From the NCBI GenBank assembly GCA_037126765.1, contig JBBCBC010000012.1, forward strand, positions 3,472,001 through 3,536,000: a stretch of DNA of 64,000 bases. The letters run 5' to 3'. The stretch's first letter is position 1; every line of letters begins with the position of its first letter. Of the stretch, positions 11,605-22,330 are shown in pieces. The translations under genes and the position numbers were made by a program. The notes under the pieces were generated by a model that did no database searches, had not been told where the DNA came from, and saw nothing but the letters and a program-made list of their open reading frames with translations. Origin of the DNA: Stenogyne calaminthoides. Its lineage: Eukaryota > Streptophyta > Magnoliopsida > Lamiales > Lamiaceae.

Positions 11605-13447
11605 TGTTGGGGAATAAGTTGCACAGATCTATTCGGGATGAATATTTAAATACAAATTTAATTCTTATAATTATTACTAGCATGAATTAATCCTATATTA
11701 ATTCAAATAATAATCCAACAATATATCATGCATATAATAATTCACGTAAAACCTACGCATGCATAATTCTACGAGTTTACGTGAACATACCTCTTGGGAT
11801 GGCAAATTGGTGGGTCAATAGACTAACCGAAAAGGACTTCCCAAGTATTCCCTTAGCCCTCGTTCGACTATCCGGTGGAAGGACTCTTGTGAACGATTTA
11901 ACAAAAGGAAAATAAATTATGTTGCACCACCTTTGTGGATTTACTAATTTTTCCAGCACATGGAATTGTACTTGTGAATGAAAGAATCATCCCCTATTTA
12001 TAGAGCATGAAGTGGATTTAAATTTTGATAAAAAACAATGTGGGAAAATCTTTTCTTGATCTCCAAGAAATCTTGAATATATCTCCCATATTCTTTTTCC
12101 AATAATTATAATATTCCACAAAAATCCCACCTACTCTATTTTATGGTAAATTTCGAAAATATAGGGTGCCAAGAATCCATGATTTGGATTTTCTTGAATT
12201 TATGAGATATTCTTGTATTCCAAGAAATACATATCTTCCATAATATCTTTTCAAGAAAATCAAGAAAATCTTTCTTGCCCCTTATTTTCAAATTTTCGAA
12301 AATCTCTTATGAATTAACCAAGTGGGAGATTTCTTGAATTTAATGAGATAATCTTGTATTCCAAGAATACATATCTTCATTCCATAACAAAATTCAAAGA
12401 AAATCTTTCTCCCAACTTATCCATAATTTTCGAATTTTTCTTGGAAAAATAAGCAATAATATTTATTTTATTTTAATCACCTTTTCAGTTATTGGACTAT
12501 ATGTTGGGCTACTTAGGGGGCCTTTAGGAGAATTAAGATTGAACCTTCTAATGGACCTTGAATATCTAATATTGAGCCACAATATTATTCAAGCCCATAA
12601 ATATTAATTAATCCCACTACATAATTAATTCTGCACTATCCATCTTAACCCATATTACAGTCAATATGGCTCCCAGTTATTATTTCCCGTGTTTAAGATT
12701 ATCTAGCCCATTAATTAATTCAAGCCACTGAAATAGCTTTCCATTAATTAATATCTTTTGTCCTTGGTCAAGGAACGGTTCAACATTATTATCCATACCG
12801 GAAACTAATTCCACTTGCAAGATTTGGTATGATAAAGCTTATGAACCTCCCAAGGGGGCAAATCGAACAAGCGTACTTGCACACGATTCTTCGTATTAAA
12901 TCTTAGCAATCACATGTGACTAATAATATTGCCCAAGATAAAAAGTATTGAATCTCGTTGATTCGCTACCCATGATAAGTCAAAGCAATAGTTACCAATC
13001 CCACGTGATCCTATTTAAGGGATGGAGATTAAGAAATAACGAACCACTGAGGTCTAATTCTTCCTTGTTCAGTTCTGAAGAATTTATCCTCCTGTAGGTC
13101 CTATTCAGTGCATCAGTCATGCACTAGTGTAATCTCTTGGTCAAGACAAGTCAATATGAGCCTTACACTTCAACCTTTCACGATGGGTTGTTCATTTCCA
13201 TCTAGGTCGTGAATGACGTACTTTTAGTTACAAGGGACTGTTAATTTAATCTTTTGTGATCTGGTATCACTAAATTAACTACAATGTAACACGTACGACT
13301 TATTTGAACAGTTATGCAGTAAATATATTTAACATTCGATAATATTTAAAGCATCAGTGATAAACAATTTATTTCAGTAAATAAGTCCGAAAATTTAGTT
13401 TTTGATTATACAAAGTAAAAAGCATACTTTCCAGTATAATCCCAACA
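11605..13447 (-). repeat. 5' LTR of the reverse Angela-like element
   Basis: TGTTGGGGAATAAG...TATAATCCCAACA on the plus strand, 1,843 bp, preceded by the primer binding site. It ends directly against forward gag sequence of the left chimera. Confidence 0.9.
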
Positions 13448-14071
13448 ATCAGATGAGCCAACTGACGAGTCAAAAATGCAGGACTCGTCAGATCACCTTG
13501 CGAGAGATGTCATCGCTGAAAATGGTGGAGGGCAAACCCGTAAGGGATTACGTCCTCAAAATAGATGGCCCATCTGAACAAACTTGAGATTCTTAGTGCA
13601 GATTATAATTTGGAGACTCGGATGAATTTGGTATTTCACTCTCTGCCCAAAAGTTTCTGAGCATTTTGACCTCGCTAGCTGATTTGCTGCAAGCTTTAGT
13701 CTCGGCAGAGATATTGATGGGGCACCAAACTCAAGCTTTAACGTCAAGTGGTAAGTCTTCATTTCCTAGGCCAAGGGAAGGCAAGGAAAAGAAGAGGACC
13801 AAAAGCCATAAGCAATAAAACTCAATTGTTGCCAAGGGCAATGGTAAGATGAGGAATGCTTGTGGTGTCAAGGAAAAATCCAAAGAGGAAGTGCTTAAAC
13901 TGCGGTGAAAGAGGACAATGGAGGTTTGCCTGTTCCAACCCCAAAAGGGACGGAAAGAAAGGTAATTCTCACGCACTAGTTGTTGAAACTTGTTTAGCGG
14001 CGTATACTTCTCATTCGTGGGTGGTTGATACGAGATCCACTAATCATGTTTGCTTCACGGGTTCAAACTGA
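13448..14071 (+). pseudogene. gag, zinc knuckle and protease start of the left chimera
   Basis: gag fragments in shifting frames, then a frame at 13856-14071 with the zinc knuckle C-LN-C-GERG-Q in which the usual histidine context is degraded (QWRFAC instead of HWRSVC in the copy at 41596-42075). The protease motif reads WVVDTRSTNH instead of DTGSTDH, so both nucleic-acid binding and proteolysis are probably lost. Confidence 0.8.
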
Positions 14072-14111
14072 TCCGGCAACTTAGTGGGAGTGAGATCCTC
14101 ATCACACTGGG

Positions 14112-14232
14112 CGATGTTACGAAAGTAGCAATTATTGCAATGCTACGTAAGTGACAGATATTGCAATGCTACGAAAGTAACGGTTATTACAATACTACGC
14201 AAGTAGCAGATATTGCAATGCTACATGAGTAG
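14112..14232 (+). repeat. 26-bp minisatellite, 4.7 units
   Basis: Units start at 14112, 14138, 14164, 14190 and 14216; the consensus begins CAATGCTACG and ends ATATTG. The corresponding places near 9250 and 41600 hold a single unit. Since 26 is not a multiple of 3, the expansion breaks the reading frame between protease and integrase. Confidence 0.9.
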
Positions 14233-14417
14233 TGTTTAAAGCAGTGGGAGAAGTGCACCTATCTTTTAAAGATGAAGTTTTTTTGAGATTATCATTATGT
14301 TCCCAGTTTTGGAAAGAATTCACGTTCAGTTTCTAAAATTTGATTAAAGGACACTAAGTTTCTTCTAATAAGAATGACATCATTTCTTAAAATGATGAGT
14401 GTAACTGTTACGGGACA

Positions 14418-15842
14418 TTGATGGAAAATCTCTATAGAATTAACTGTGCACACTACTCACGAAATGCATCCTATAACACATCAACTATTTCCGAGAAAAG
14501 AAAACGTTCATCAGACGTGAACGAGACACTTCTATGGCATCTAAGATTAGGTCATATAAATCCAAATAGGATCCAAAGGTTGGTGAAAGACGGTTCACTA
14601 GAGTTTCTCCAAGTTGAACCAATTCCAACTTGCGAATCATGTTTGGAGGGTAAAATGACCAAGAGGGCATTTGGAGCCAAGGGGAATAGAGCCAAAGAAG
14701 TGTTAGAAATCGTTCACACAGATGTATGTGGTCCAATGTCAACCAAAGAAAGAGGAGGTTATGAGTATTTTGTCACTTTTATTGATGATTACTCAAGGTA
14801 CGGTTATATTTTCCTTATGAAGCATAAATCTGAGACCTTTGAGAAATTCAAAGAATTTAAGGCTCAAGCAGAGAATCATAGGAAAAAACGTATCAAGTCT
14901 CTACGATCCGATTGTGGAGGCGAATACCTCAGCGATGAGTTTTTGAACTACTTATCTGATGAAGGGATTGCATCCCAGCTCACTGCACCCGGAACCCCTC
15001 AACAAAACGGGGTTGCAGAGCGAAGAAACAGAACTCTTTTGGAAATGGTTAGAACTATGATGAGTTATGCGGATCTTCCCAAGTCGTTCTGGGGTCAGGC
15101 CTTGGAAACAGCAGCTTACATTCTGAACTTGGTGCCATCCAAATCGGTTCCCAAAACTCCCAAAGAATTGTGGACCGGGAGCAAGCCTAGTATGAGACAC
15201 ATGAGAATTTGGGGGTGTCCGGCCTACGTGTTGGACAAGGAAGCCGAAAAATTGGATCCTCGATCAGAATTAAGGTTGTTTGTAGGATACCCCGAGGGAA
15301 CAAAAGGGTGTATGTTCTATGGTCCCGAAGATCAAAAGGTGGTCATAAGCACCCACTTTAGATTTTTGGAAGAAGACTATATGAACGAAAGAAGACCCAG
15401 AAGTGAGATTACCTTAAATGAGCTAAGGGGGCTAACCTCAATGCCAACTGTACAAGATGATATACCAAACGACACACTTACACAACCGGAACCTCGTCGT
15501 AGTGGGTGGGTTGTGAAACAACCCGAGAGATTCATGGGAATAGGAGAGTCCTCGGACTTGATTCCCGAACAAGACGAATCAGATCCATGCACACATGACG
15601 AGGCAATCCAAGACAAGGATGCAGATTCTTGGCAAACAGCAATGAAAGCCGAAATGGGTTCTATGTTTCATAACAGAGTGTGGGAGCTAGTCGAACCACT
15701 TAATGGGGTCAAACCCATTGGTTGCAAGTGGGTGTATAAGAGGAAAAGAGGACCGGACGGGAAGGTGGAAACCTTCAAAGCAAGACTCGTGGCGAAAGGT
15801 TATACTCAAAAAGAAGGAATCGATTATGAGGAAACTTTTTTC
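14418..15842 (+). CDS. Integrase and N-terminal RT of the left chimera
   Basis: Open frame with GAG-pre-integrase HHCC, integrase catalytic residues D102, D165 and E201 (spacing 62 and 35), the LFVGYPEGTKGCMFYG motif, and N-terminal RT up to DYEETF. A one-base change in a T run near 15840 shifts the frame; RT continues in the frame of 15703-16116. It would insert element cDNA in the nucleus, but the polyprotein is broken downstream. Confidence 0.9.
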
Positions 15843-17160
15843 GCCCGTAGCCATGCTCAAGTCCATCCGTATTCTCTTATCGATTGCTGCACATCACGAC
15901 TTTGAAATTTGGCAAATGGATGTCAAGACAGCTTTCCTTAATGGAAGTCTTGATAAAGAGATCTATATGCAACAACCCCAAGGCTTCATTGAAAAAGGCC
16001 AAGAACACCTAGTTTGTAAGCTCATGAAGTCCATTTACGGACTCAAACAGACATCCAGAGCTTGGAACCAATGTTTTGATCATGTTATAAAGTCTTATGG
16101 GTTCGATCAAAAATGAGTTCGAAAGTTGTGTGTACAAAAAGCGTGTCGGAACTGCATTGGTATTCTTAGTACTATACGTAGACGACATTCTGATCATCGG
16201 GAACGATGTGAAGGTGTTATCAGACGTAAGGGCATGGCTTTCAAAATAGTTTGATATGAAGGACTTAGGGGAAGCCGCAAACTTCCTTGGGATCAAGATC
16301 ACTCGAGATCGCAAGAAAATGATGATAGGCTTATCGCAAGCTTCATACATAGACACTGTCTTAAAACGATTCAGCATGCAAGATTCCAAGAAAGGCTTCG
16401 TACCTTTCAGACATGGAATCCATCTATCCAAGAAAATGTCCCCTAAGACGCAAAAAAGAGATAGATGACATGAGAGGCATTCCTTATGCTTCGGCTGTCA
16501 GAAACCTTATGTATGCAATGCTCTGTACGAGACCGGATATCTGTTTGCCGTTGGCATGGTGGCAAGATATCAAAGTAACCCGGGGAAAGAGCATTGGACG
16601 ACAGTTAAAACATTCTGAAGTATCTGAAAAGAACTCGGGATATAATGTTGATTTATCAGTCAGATAGTCCAATTCCCATCGGCTACACGGACTCAGATTT
16701 CCAATCAGACATAGACTCCAGAAAATCTACCTCCGGTAGTGTGTTTTTCATGGGGAAGGAGCCGTGACATGGAGAAGCGTTAAGCAGAAATGCATCGCAG
16801 ATTCTACCATGGAAACCGAATATGAAACTGCTTGCGAGGCAGCGAAAGAAGCGGTTTGGCTCAAGAACTTCCTAGTGGACTTGGACGTAGTTCGAATTTG
16901 CCCAAAGACAATCATCGCTTTATTGTGACAATGCCGGAGCAGTTGTAAATTCAAGGGAACCAAGAGCCCACAAGGCCAGCAAACACATTGAAAGGAAATA
17001 CCATCTTATACGAGAAATCGTTAAGAGAGGAGATATAGATGTGGCAAAGATAAATGCGAAAGACAACCCAGCGCATCCATTCGAAAAGGTCTGCTCTCTC
17101 AATACATTCGAGAGTCATGTGGAAGGAATGGGTGTCAAGACCGTTGCCAATATGCTTTGA
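15843..17160 (+). pseudogene. RT and RNase H of the left chimera, broken
   Basis: RT continues to 16116 (QMDVKTAFLNGSLDKEIY, YGLKQTSRAWNQ), shifts frame near 16110, and has the catalytic motif LYVDDILIIG around 16175-16200. An in-frame TAG at 16247-16249 replaces CAG; the copy at 39580-39582 has the same stop. RNase H pieces follow: 16256-16667, then the CDNAGAV segment near 16925 and the RAHKASKHIERKYH tail near 16990. Confidence 0.85.
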
Positions 17161-17259
17161 GTATAAGTGGGAGAAATTATTAGGTTCGTGTAGGTGACAT
17201 TAGATGTCATGAACTACACGAGACATGTTGTAGTATACTTAAAAGCAGACTTTGAGTAT

Positions 17260-17270
17260 AAGTGGGAGAT
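17260..17270 (+). promoter_or_regulatory. Polypurine tract of the Angela-like element
   Basis: AAGTGGGAGAT directly before the 3' LTR start TGTTGGGATT. A second AAGTGGGAGA lies about 95 bp upstream at 17165-17174, embedded in the same TTGAGTATAAGTGGGAGA context. Confidence 0.88.
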
Positions 17271-19115
17271 TGTTGGGATTATACTGGAAAGTATGCTTTT
17301 TACTTTGTATAATCAAAACCGAATTTCTGGACTTATTTATCGAAATAAATTGTTTATTGGTTGATGCTTTAAAATATTATCGAATGTTACATATATTTAT
17401 TTGCATAAATGTTCAATAATTGTACATGTTACATTGTAGTTAATTTAGTGATACCGATCACGTAAGATTAAATTAATAAATCCTTGTAAATAAAAAAAGT
17501 ACGCCATTCACGACCTAGATGGAAATGAACAACCCATCGTGAAAGGTTGAAGTGTAAGGCTCGGGATTGGCTTGTCTTGACCAAGAGATTACACTAGTGC
17601 ATGACCGATGCAATCGAATATGACCTACAGAGGATAAATTCTTGAATCGAACAAGGAAGAATTAGACCTCGAATGGTTCGTTATTTCTTAATCTTCGCTC
17701 CTTAAATAGGATCACGTGTGATTGGTAACTATTGCTTTGACTTATCATGGGTAGAGAATCAACGTGATTCAATACTTTTTATCTTGGGCAATATTATTGG
17801 TCACATGTGATTGCTAAGATTTAATACGAAGAATCGTGTGCAAGTACGCTTTGTTCGACGGTTCCCCTTGGGAGTTCATAAGCTTTATCATACCAAATCT
17901 TGCAAGTGGAATTAGTTTCCGGTATGGATAATAATGTTGAACCGTTCCTTGACCAAGGACAAAAGATATTAATTAACGGAAAGCTTTTTCAGTGGCTTGA
18001 ATTAATTAATGGGCTAGATAATCTTAAACACGGGAAATAATAACCGGGAGCAATATTGACTGTAATATGGGTTAAGATGGATAGTGCAATATTAATTATG
18101 TAGTGGGATTAATTAATATTTGTGGGCTTGAATAATATTGTGGCTCTAATATTGATAATTCAAGATCCATTGGAAGGTCCAATCTTAATTCTCCTAAAGG
18201 CCCCCTGACTAGCCCAACATATAGTCCAATAACTGAAAAATGTGTTTAAAATAAAATAAATATTGTTGCTTATTTTTTCTAATTATTTTCGAAATTTATA
18301 GATAAAAGGGGAGAAAGATTTTCTTTGAATTTTGTTATGGAATGAAGATATGTATTCTTGGAATACAAGATTATCTCATTAAATTCAAGAAATCTCCCAC
18401 TTGGTTATCTATATATAGAAATTTCGAAATTTTGAAAATAAAGGGCAAGAAAGATTTTCTTGTTTTTCTTGAAAAGATATTATGGAAGATATGTATTTCT
18501 TGAAATACAAGAATATCTCATAAATTCAAGAAGATCTAAATCTTGGAATCATGGACCCTATATTTTCGAAAATACCATAATGTTGATAAGGTGGGATTTT
18601 TGTGGAATATTATAATTATGGGAAAAAGAATATAGGAGATATATTCAAGATTTCATGGAGATCAAGAAAAGGTTTTCCCACATTGTTTTTCTTCCCAAAT
18701 TTTCGCCCAACACCTATCTATAAATAGGGGATGATTCTTTCATTCCCAAGTACAATTCCATGTGCTGGAAAAATTAGTAAATCCACAAAGGTGGTGCAAC
18801 ATAAATTATTTTCCTTTTGTTAATTGTTCACAAGTGTCCTACCACCGGATAGTCGAACAAGGATTAAGGGAATACTTGGGAAGTTCTTTTGGTTAGTCTA
18901 ATCAGTCAGATCACTGTCGTCCCAAGAGGTACGTTCACGTAAACTCGTAGAATTCCGCATGCGTAGGATTTACGTGAATTAATTATATGCATGATATGTT
19001 GTTGGATTATTATTTGAATTAATATAAGATTAATTCATGCTACTAATAATTATAAGAATTAAATTTGTATTTAAATATTCACCCCGAATAGATCTGTGCA
19101 ACTTATTCCCCAACA
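17271..19115 (+). repeat. 3' LTR of the left chimera (complete, 1,845 bp)
   Basis: TGTTGGGATTATACTGG to ACTTATTCCCCAACA, preceded by the polypurine tract and followed by the target duplication TCTCC. Confidence 0.92.
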
Positions 19116-19120
19116 TCTCC
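19116..19120. repeat. Target site duplication of insertion II (inverted copy, TCTCC)
   Basis: TCTCC follows the LTR end at 19115; its complement GGAGA follows the LTR end at 45983. Both lie in the polypurine tract of element 1 (GTGGGAGA...TTGTTGGG). Confidence 0.8.
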
Positions 19121-20464
19121 CACCTGGAGACTGACTCCAACTGTAACTTGTCTCCCCCGTTCTAATGGTTTCTCTCACTGGTAGTAGTGCCGGGCCTTAT
19201 GCTTAGTTTCCAAGGCCAGTTGAAGTCATGCATAACTTCAACTTCTCTAAGGTCACAACCTTAGTCAACATGTCAGCAGGATTCTCACTTCCCAGGATCT
19301 TCATCAGCTGTAAGATCTTGTTCTCAATGAGGTAACGAATATAATGATACCTCAACTCGATGTGCTTCGTCCTCGAGTGAAAGGCCGAATTCTTCGCCAA
19401 GTGAATAGCACTCTGACTGTCACTATACAGAATACTATCCTTTTGCTCCTTCCCCAACTCACACGACAGATTCTGCAACCAAACCATTTCTTTACTAGCC
19501 TCAGTGACTGCAACGTACTTTGCTTCTGCAGTGGACTGAGCTACGATCTTTTGCAACTTAGAAGCCCAAGATATTGTTGTACCACCAAAAGTAAACACAT
19601 ACCCTGTAGTACTCCTCCTTTTGTCGAGATCAACATATCCTGCCAACCCAACGCTTTTGCCCTCAAAGCACAAAGCTTGTTCAGTAGTACCTCTCAAGTA
19701 TCTAAGGATCCACTTCACTGCCTCCCAATGCTGCTTACCCGGATGACCCATAAACCGGCTAACAACTCTCACCGCTTGTGCAATATCTGGTCTTGTACAC
19801 ACCATTGCATACATCAAACTTCCAATTGCTGAAGCATACGGAGTGTTTTGCATGTAGGTCCGCTCCTCTTCGCTACTAGGTGAGTCCTTGTTGGATAGCT
19901 TGAACTGACTTCCCAACGGGACCCGAACTGGCTTTGTATCTTCCATACTAAATCTCTCCAAGACTTTCTTTATGTATTCAGCCTGTGAAAGATACAACTT
20001 TCCTGCCACCTTGTCACGATCGATTCGCATACCCAAGATTTGCTTGGCCTCTCCAAGGTCCTTCATAGCAAACCTTTCAGACAATTTTTCCTTCAACTTG
20101 CTCACCTCCCGAGCACTAGAGCCTGCTATCAACATGTCATCAACATATAATAGCAAAATGATATAACCATCATCATACCTCTTGAAGTAATAGCAATGGT
20201 CAGCCTCACACATATTGATCTTAATCTCGTGCATGAACCCATCAAACTTCTTGTACCATTGTAATGGAGCTTGTTTCAGACCATACAAGCTCTTCTTGAA
20301 CTTGCAAACTAGCTCATTACTCCCCTTAGACAAGTATCCCTCCGGTTGCTTCATGTAGATGTCCTCATCTAAATCACCATGAAGAAAGGCAGTTTTAACG
20401 TCCATCTGTTCTAACACCAAATTTTCTGCAGCCACCAGACTCAGAACCAATCGAATGGTAGTTA
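19116..20464 (-). CDS. Element 1 (Tork/Tnt1-like) RT and RNase H, inverted piece
   Basis: Minus-strand frame with stop at 19203; the element 1 part starts at 20464. It begins TIRLVLSLVAAENL, the direct continuation of KLT at 2232. It has QMDVKTAFLHGDL, YGLKQAPLQWYKKF, the RT catalytic motif YVDD (20136-20147), KDLGEAKQILGM, RNase H with STAEAKY and SDSQSAIHLAKN, and the C-terminal NPADMLTK. The first RNase H aspartate region reads GYVDLDKRRSTTGY, about six or seven residues shorter than usual. The 3' untranslated part ends in a GTGGGAGA polypurine tract at 19116. It lies opposite to the other two parts of element 1 because the segment was inverted. Confidence 0.92.
20460..20464. repeat. Target site duplication of insertion I (inverted copy, AGTTA)
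   Basis: The reverse complement of TAACT at 2228-2232, directly before the LTR starting TGTTGGGGAATAAG at 20465. Confidence 0.85.
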
Positions 20465-20924
20465 TGTTGGGGAATAAGTTGCACAGATCTATTCGGGGTG
20501 AATATTTAAATACAAATTTAATTCTTATAATTATTACTAGCATGAATTAATCCTATATTAATTCAAATAATAATCCAACAACAAATCATGCATATAATTG
20601 AATCACGTAAAACCTACGCATGCGGAAATCTACGAGTTTACGTGAACGTACCTCTTGGGATGACAATGGTCTTGTTGATTAGACTCACCAAAAGAACTTC
20701 CCAAGTATTCCCTTAATCCTTGCTCGACAATCAGGTGGAAGGATACTCGCGAACAATTAACAAAAGGAAAAAATAAACTTTGTTGCACCACTTTCGTGGA
20801 TTTGCTAATTTTTCCAGCACATGGAATTGTACATGGGAATGAAAGAATCATCCCCTATTTATAGATAGGTGTTGGGCGAAAATTTGGGAAGAAAAACAAT
20901 GTGGGAAAACCTTTTCTTGATCTC
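20465..20924 (-). repeat. LTR of the right chimera, first piece
   Basis: Matches the start of the reverse LTRs at 44140 and 11605. It runs through GATAGGTGTTGGGCG to CTTGATCTC and then passes into Sirevirus gag. The rest of the LTR resumes at 37121, where the last 61 bp (20864-20924) occur again. Confidence 0.87.
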
Positions 20925-22330
20925 AGAGGGCAGATAGGAATCATCAATTCCAGATGTGTCAGCGACCATGGCTTTTCTGTCCCTATAACGTTGCTCTCTT
21001 CTGTTCCTCTTTTCTTCCCTTTCTTTTGGCGTCAGGTCTGGGCAGTCTGCGCTGTAGTGACCTGGCTTCTCACAGTTGAAGCACGCTCCTTGATCCACGG
21101 AACCTTTCCTTCCAGGTGAGTCACTCCGTCTGTAGGATCTATCAGGTGACTTCCCTTTCTGATAGTAATCTGAACTCCTTCTGTCAGATCTGTTATCTCT
21201 TCTCTCATCAGTCAGATTATCTCTTTTCTTTTCATCTCTGTGATCTCTTCGATCATCAGATCTGGTTCTTTCTGGAGATCTGTTAGCTGATCTCCTATCT
21301 CTTCCTCGGCTATGTTGATAATCTTTATAGAATCTTCGATACTTACCAAGTTGAATATTTGATTTTTCAAGCTTCCTGGTAAGCAGAGCGATCTGTTCTG
21401 CCTGACTTATTATGTTTCCAACAGGTTCAGCGGTCTTCGATCTGCTGCTGGTTGCTTTAAACGCAACTGATTTAGACGTTGAGGCTTCAGCGGGCGCCTC
21501 ATCTTCATCTGCTTGTCCTCTTTCGATTAAATCGAACTCGTGAGCTTTAAGGCTTAGGAACAAGCTACTTGGTTTCATCCTTGAAATGTCTTGGCAATCC
21601 TTGATTACCGTGACTTTCATGTCCCATTTCTTGGTGAGAGATCTTAAAATCTTGTAGTTGATATCTTTGTCTGACATCTCTCTACCAAGTTCTCGTAGCT
21701 TATTCACTGACATAGTAATCCTTCCATCGAGCTCGTTGATGGTCTCGTTGGGCAGCATCTTCAGTTTTTCGAACTTTACCAGTTAAACTTGTAGACGTAC
21801 CTTTTGATCTGATCATTTCCTTCGCATATCTCAGCTAGAGTATCCCACATTGCTTTCGCAGTTTGAGATATTTTATCTTCTCCTTGGTGACTTTATTCCA
21901 TTGTCTTCATGATAATATGCCTGGTGATTGTATCTAGAGTATACTGACTTTCTTTTTCTCTCGCATCCATCAAGGCCGGGCTTTTTTCGCACAAGACTTC
22001 CCGGGGCAAATTCTGGATCTCCTCCAACTGCAGGGTTGTCGTAATATATGATGATGGGTCCTCTTTCAATGACTTCCATCATTCTGCCACTAATCGAACC
22101 TAGATGGTTGCACATATAAATGGCCCAATCTGCATACTCATCAATTGAGAACTTCGGCAAATCATGATACATACCAGAGGTATTATCCATGCTGAGTGAT
22201 TTTGGAAAAATAAATGAGTTTTAAAACGGTTTTTCAAGATCTGTTCAATTGACCACAAAGATTCTTCCTCAAGAATCTATGATACACAAAGCCGATTGGT
22301 CCAGAGAACCACTTTGCTTCCGATACCACT
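20922..22330 (-). mobile_element. Partial second Sirevirus-type copy: gag and leader
   Basis: Minus-strand gag starts at 22190 (MDNTSGMYHDL), shifts frame between 21873 and 21758, and continues with KLRELGREMSDKDINYK, an RS/RD-rich basic region and the zinc knuckle C-FN-C-EKPG-H-YSAD-C (about 21047-21088). It is cut at 20922 with no protease, integrase or RT. Leader and primer site (GCTTCCGATACCA, 22316-22328) join the LTR at 22331, so this gag shares that LTR with the full element to the right. Confidence 0.87.

Larger units (their letters stand above)
3131..13447 (-). mobile_element. Angela/BARE-like copia element, reverse, near full length
   Basis: Two LTRs of about 1.84 kb (3131-4971 and 11605-13447) in the same reverse orientation flank an internal region with gag, PR, IN, RT and RNase H in copia order. 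A tRNA-iMet primer binding site (revcomp TGGTATCAGAGC, 11591-11602) lies inside the right LTR and a polypurine tract (revcomp AAGTGGGAGAT, 4972-4982) inside the left one. A 1,244-bp solo LTR interrupts the RT. Frameshifts and stops make it non-functional. Flanks CAAGG (left) and ATCAG (right) differ, so this is not a clean insertion. The Angela lineage is inferred from LTR length and integrase residue pattern. Confidence 0.9.
13448..17270 (+). mobile_element. Left chimera internal region: Angela-like gag-pol (from insertion II), 5' end missing
   Basis: Forward internal region beginning in mid gag and running to the polypurine tract at 17260-17270. Its 3' LTR and target duplication TCTCC at 19116 show that this end belonged to insertion II, now inverted. 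The start of gag, the leader and half the 5' LTR are missing. Each domain carries frameshifts or stops. Confidence 0.87.

Noticed and set aside
14112..14232. CRISPR-like array
   Set aside because: Contiguous 26-bp units without unique spacers; a minisatellite in plant DNA.
17271..19115. Reverse-orientation LTR of element 1, because a polypurine tract also faces its right end
   Set aside because: The primer binding sites at 11591 and 44126 fix the LTR orientation; the right-hand tract belongs to element 1 and is explained by insertion II with duplication GGAGA.
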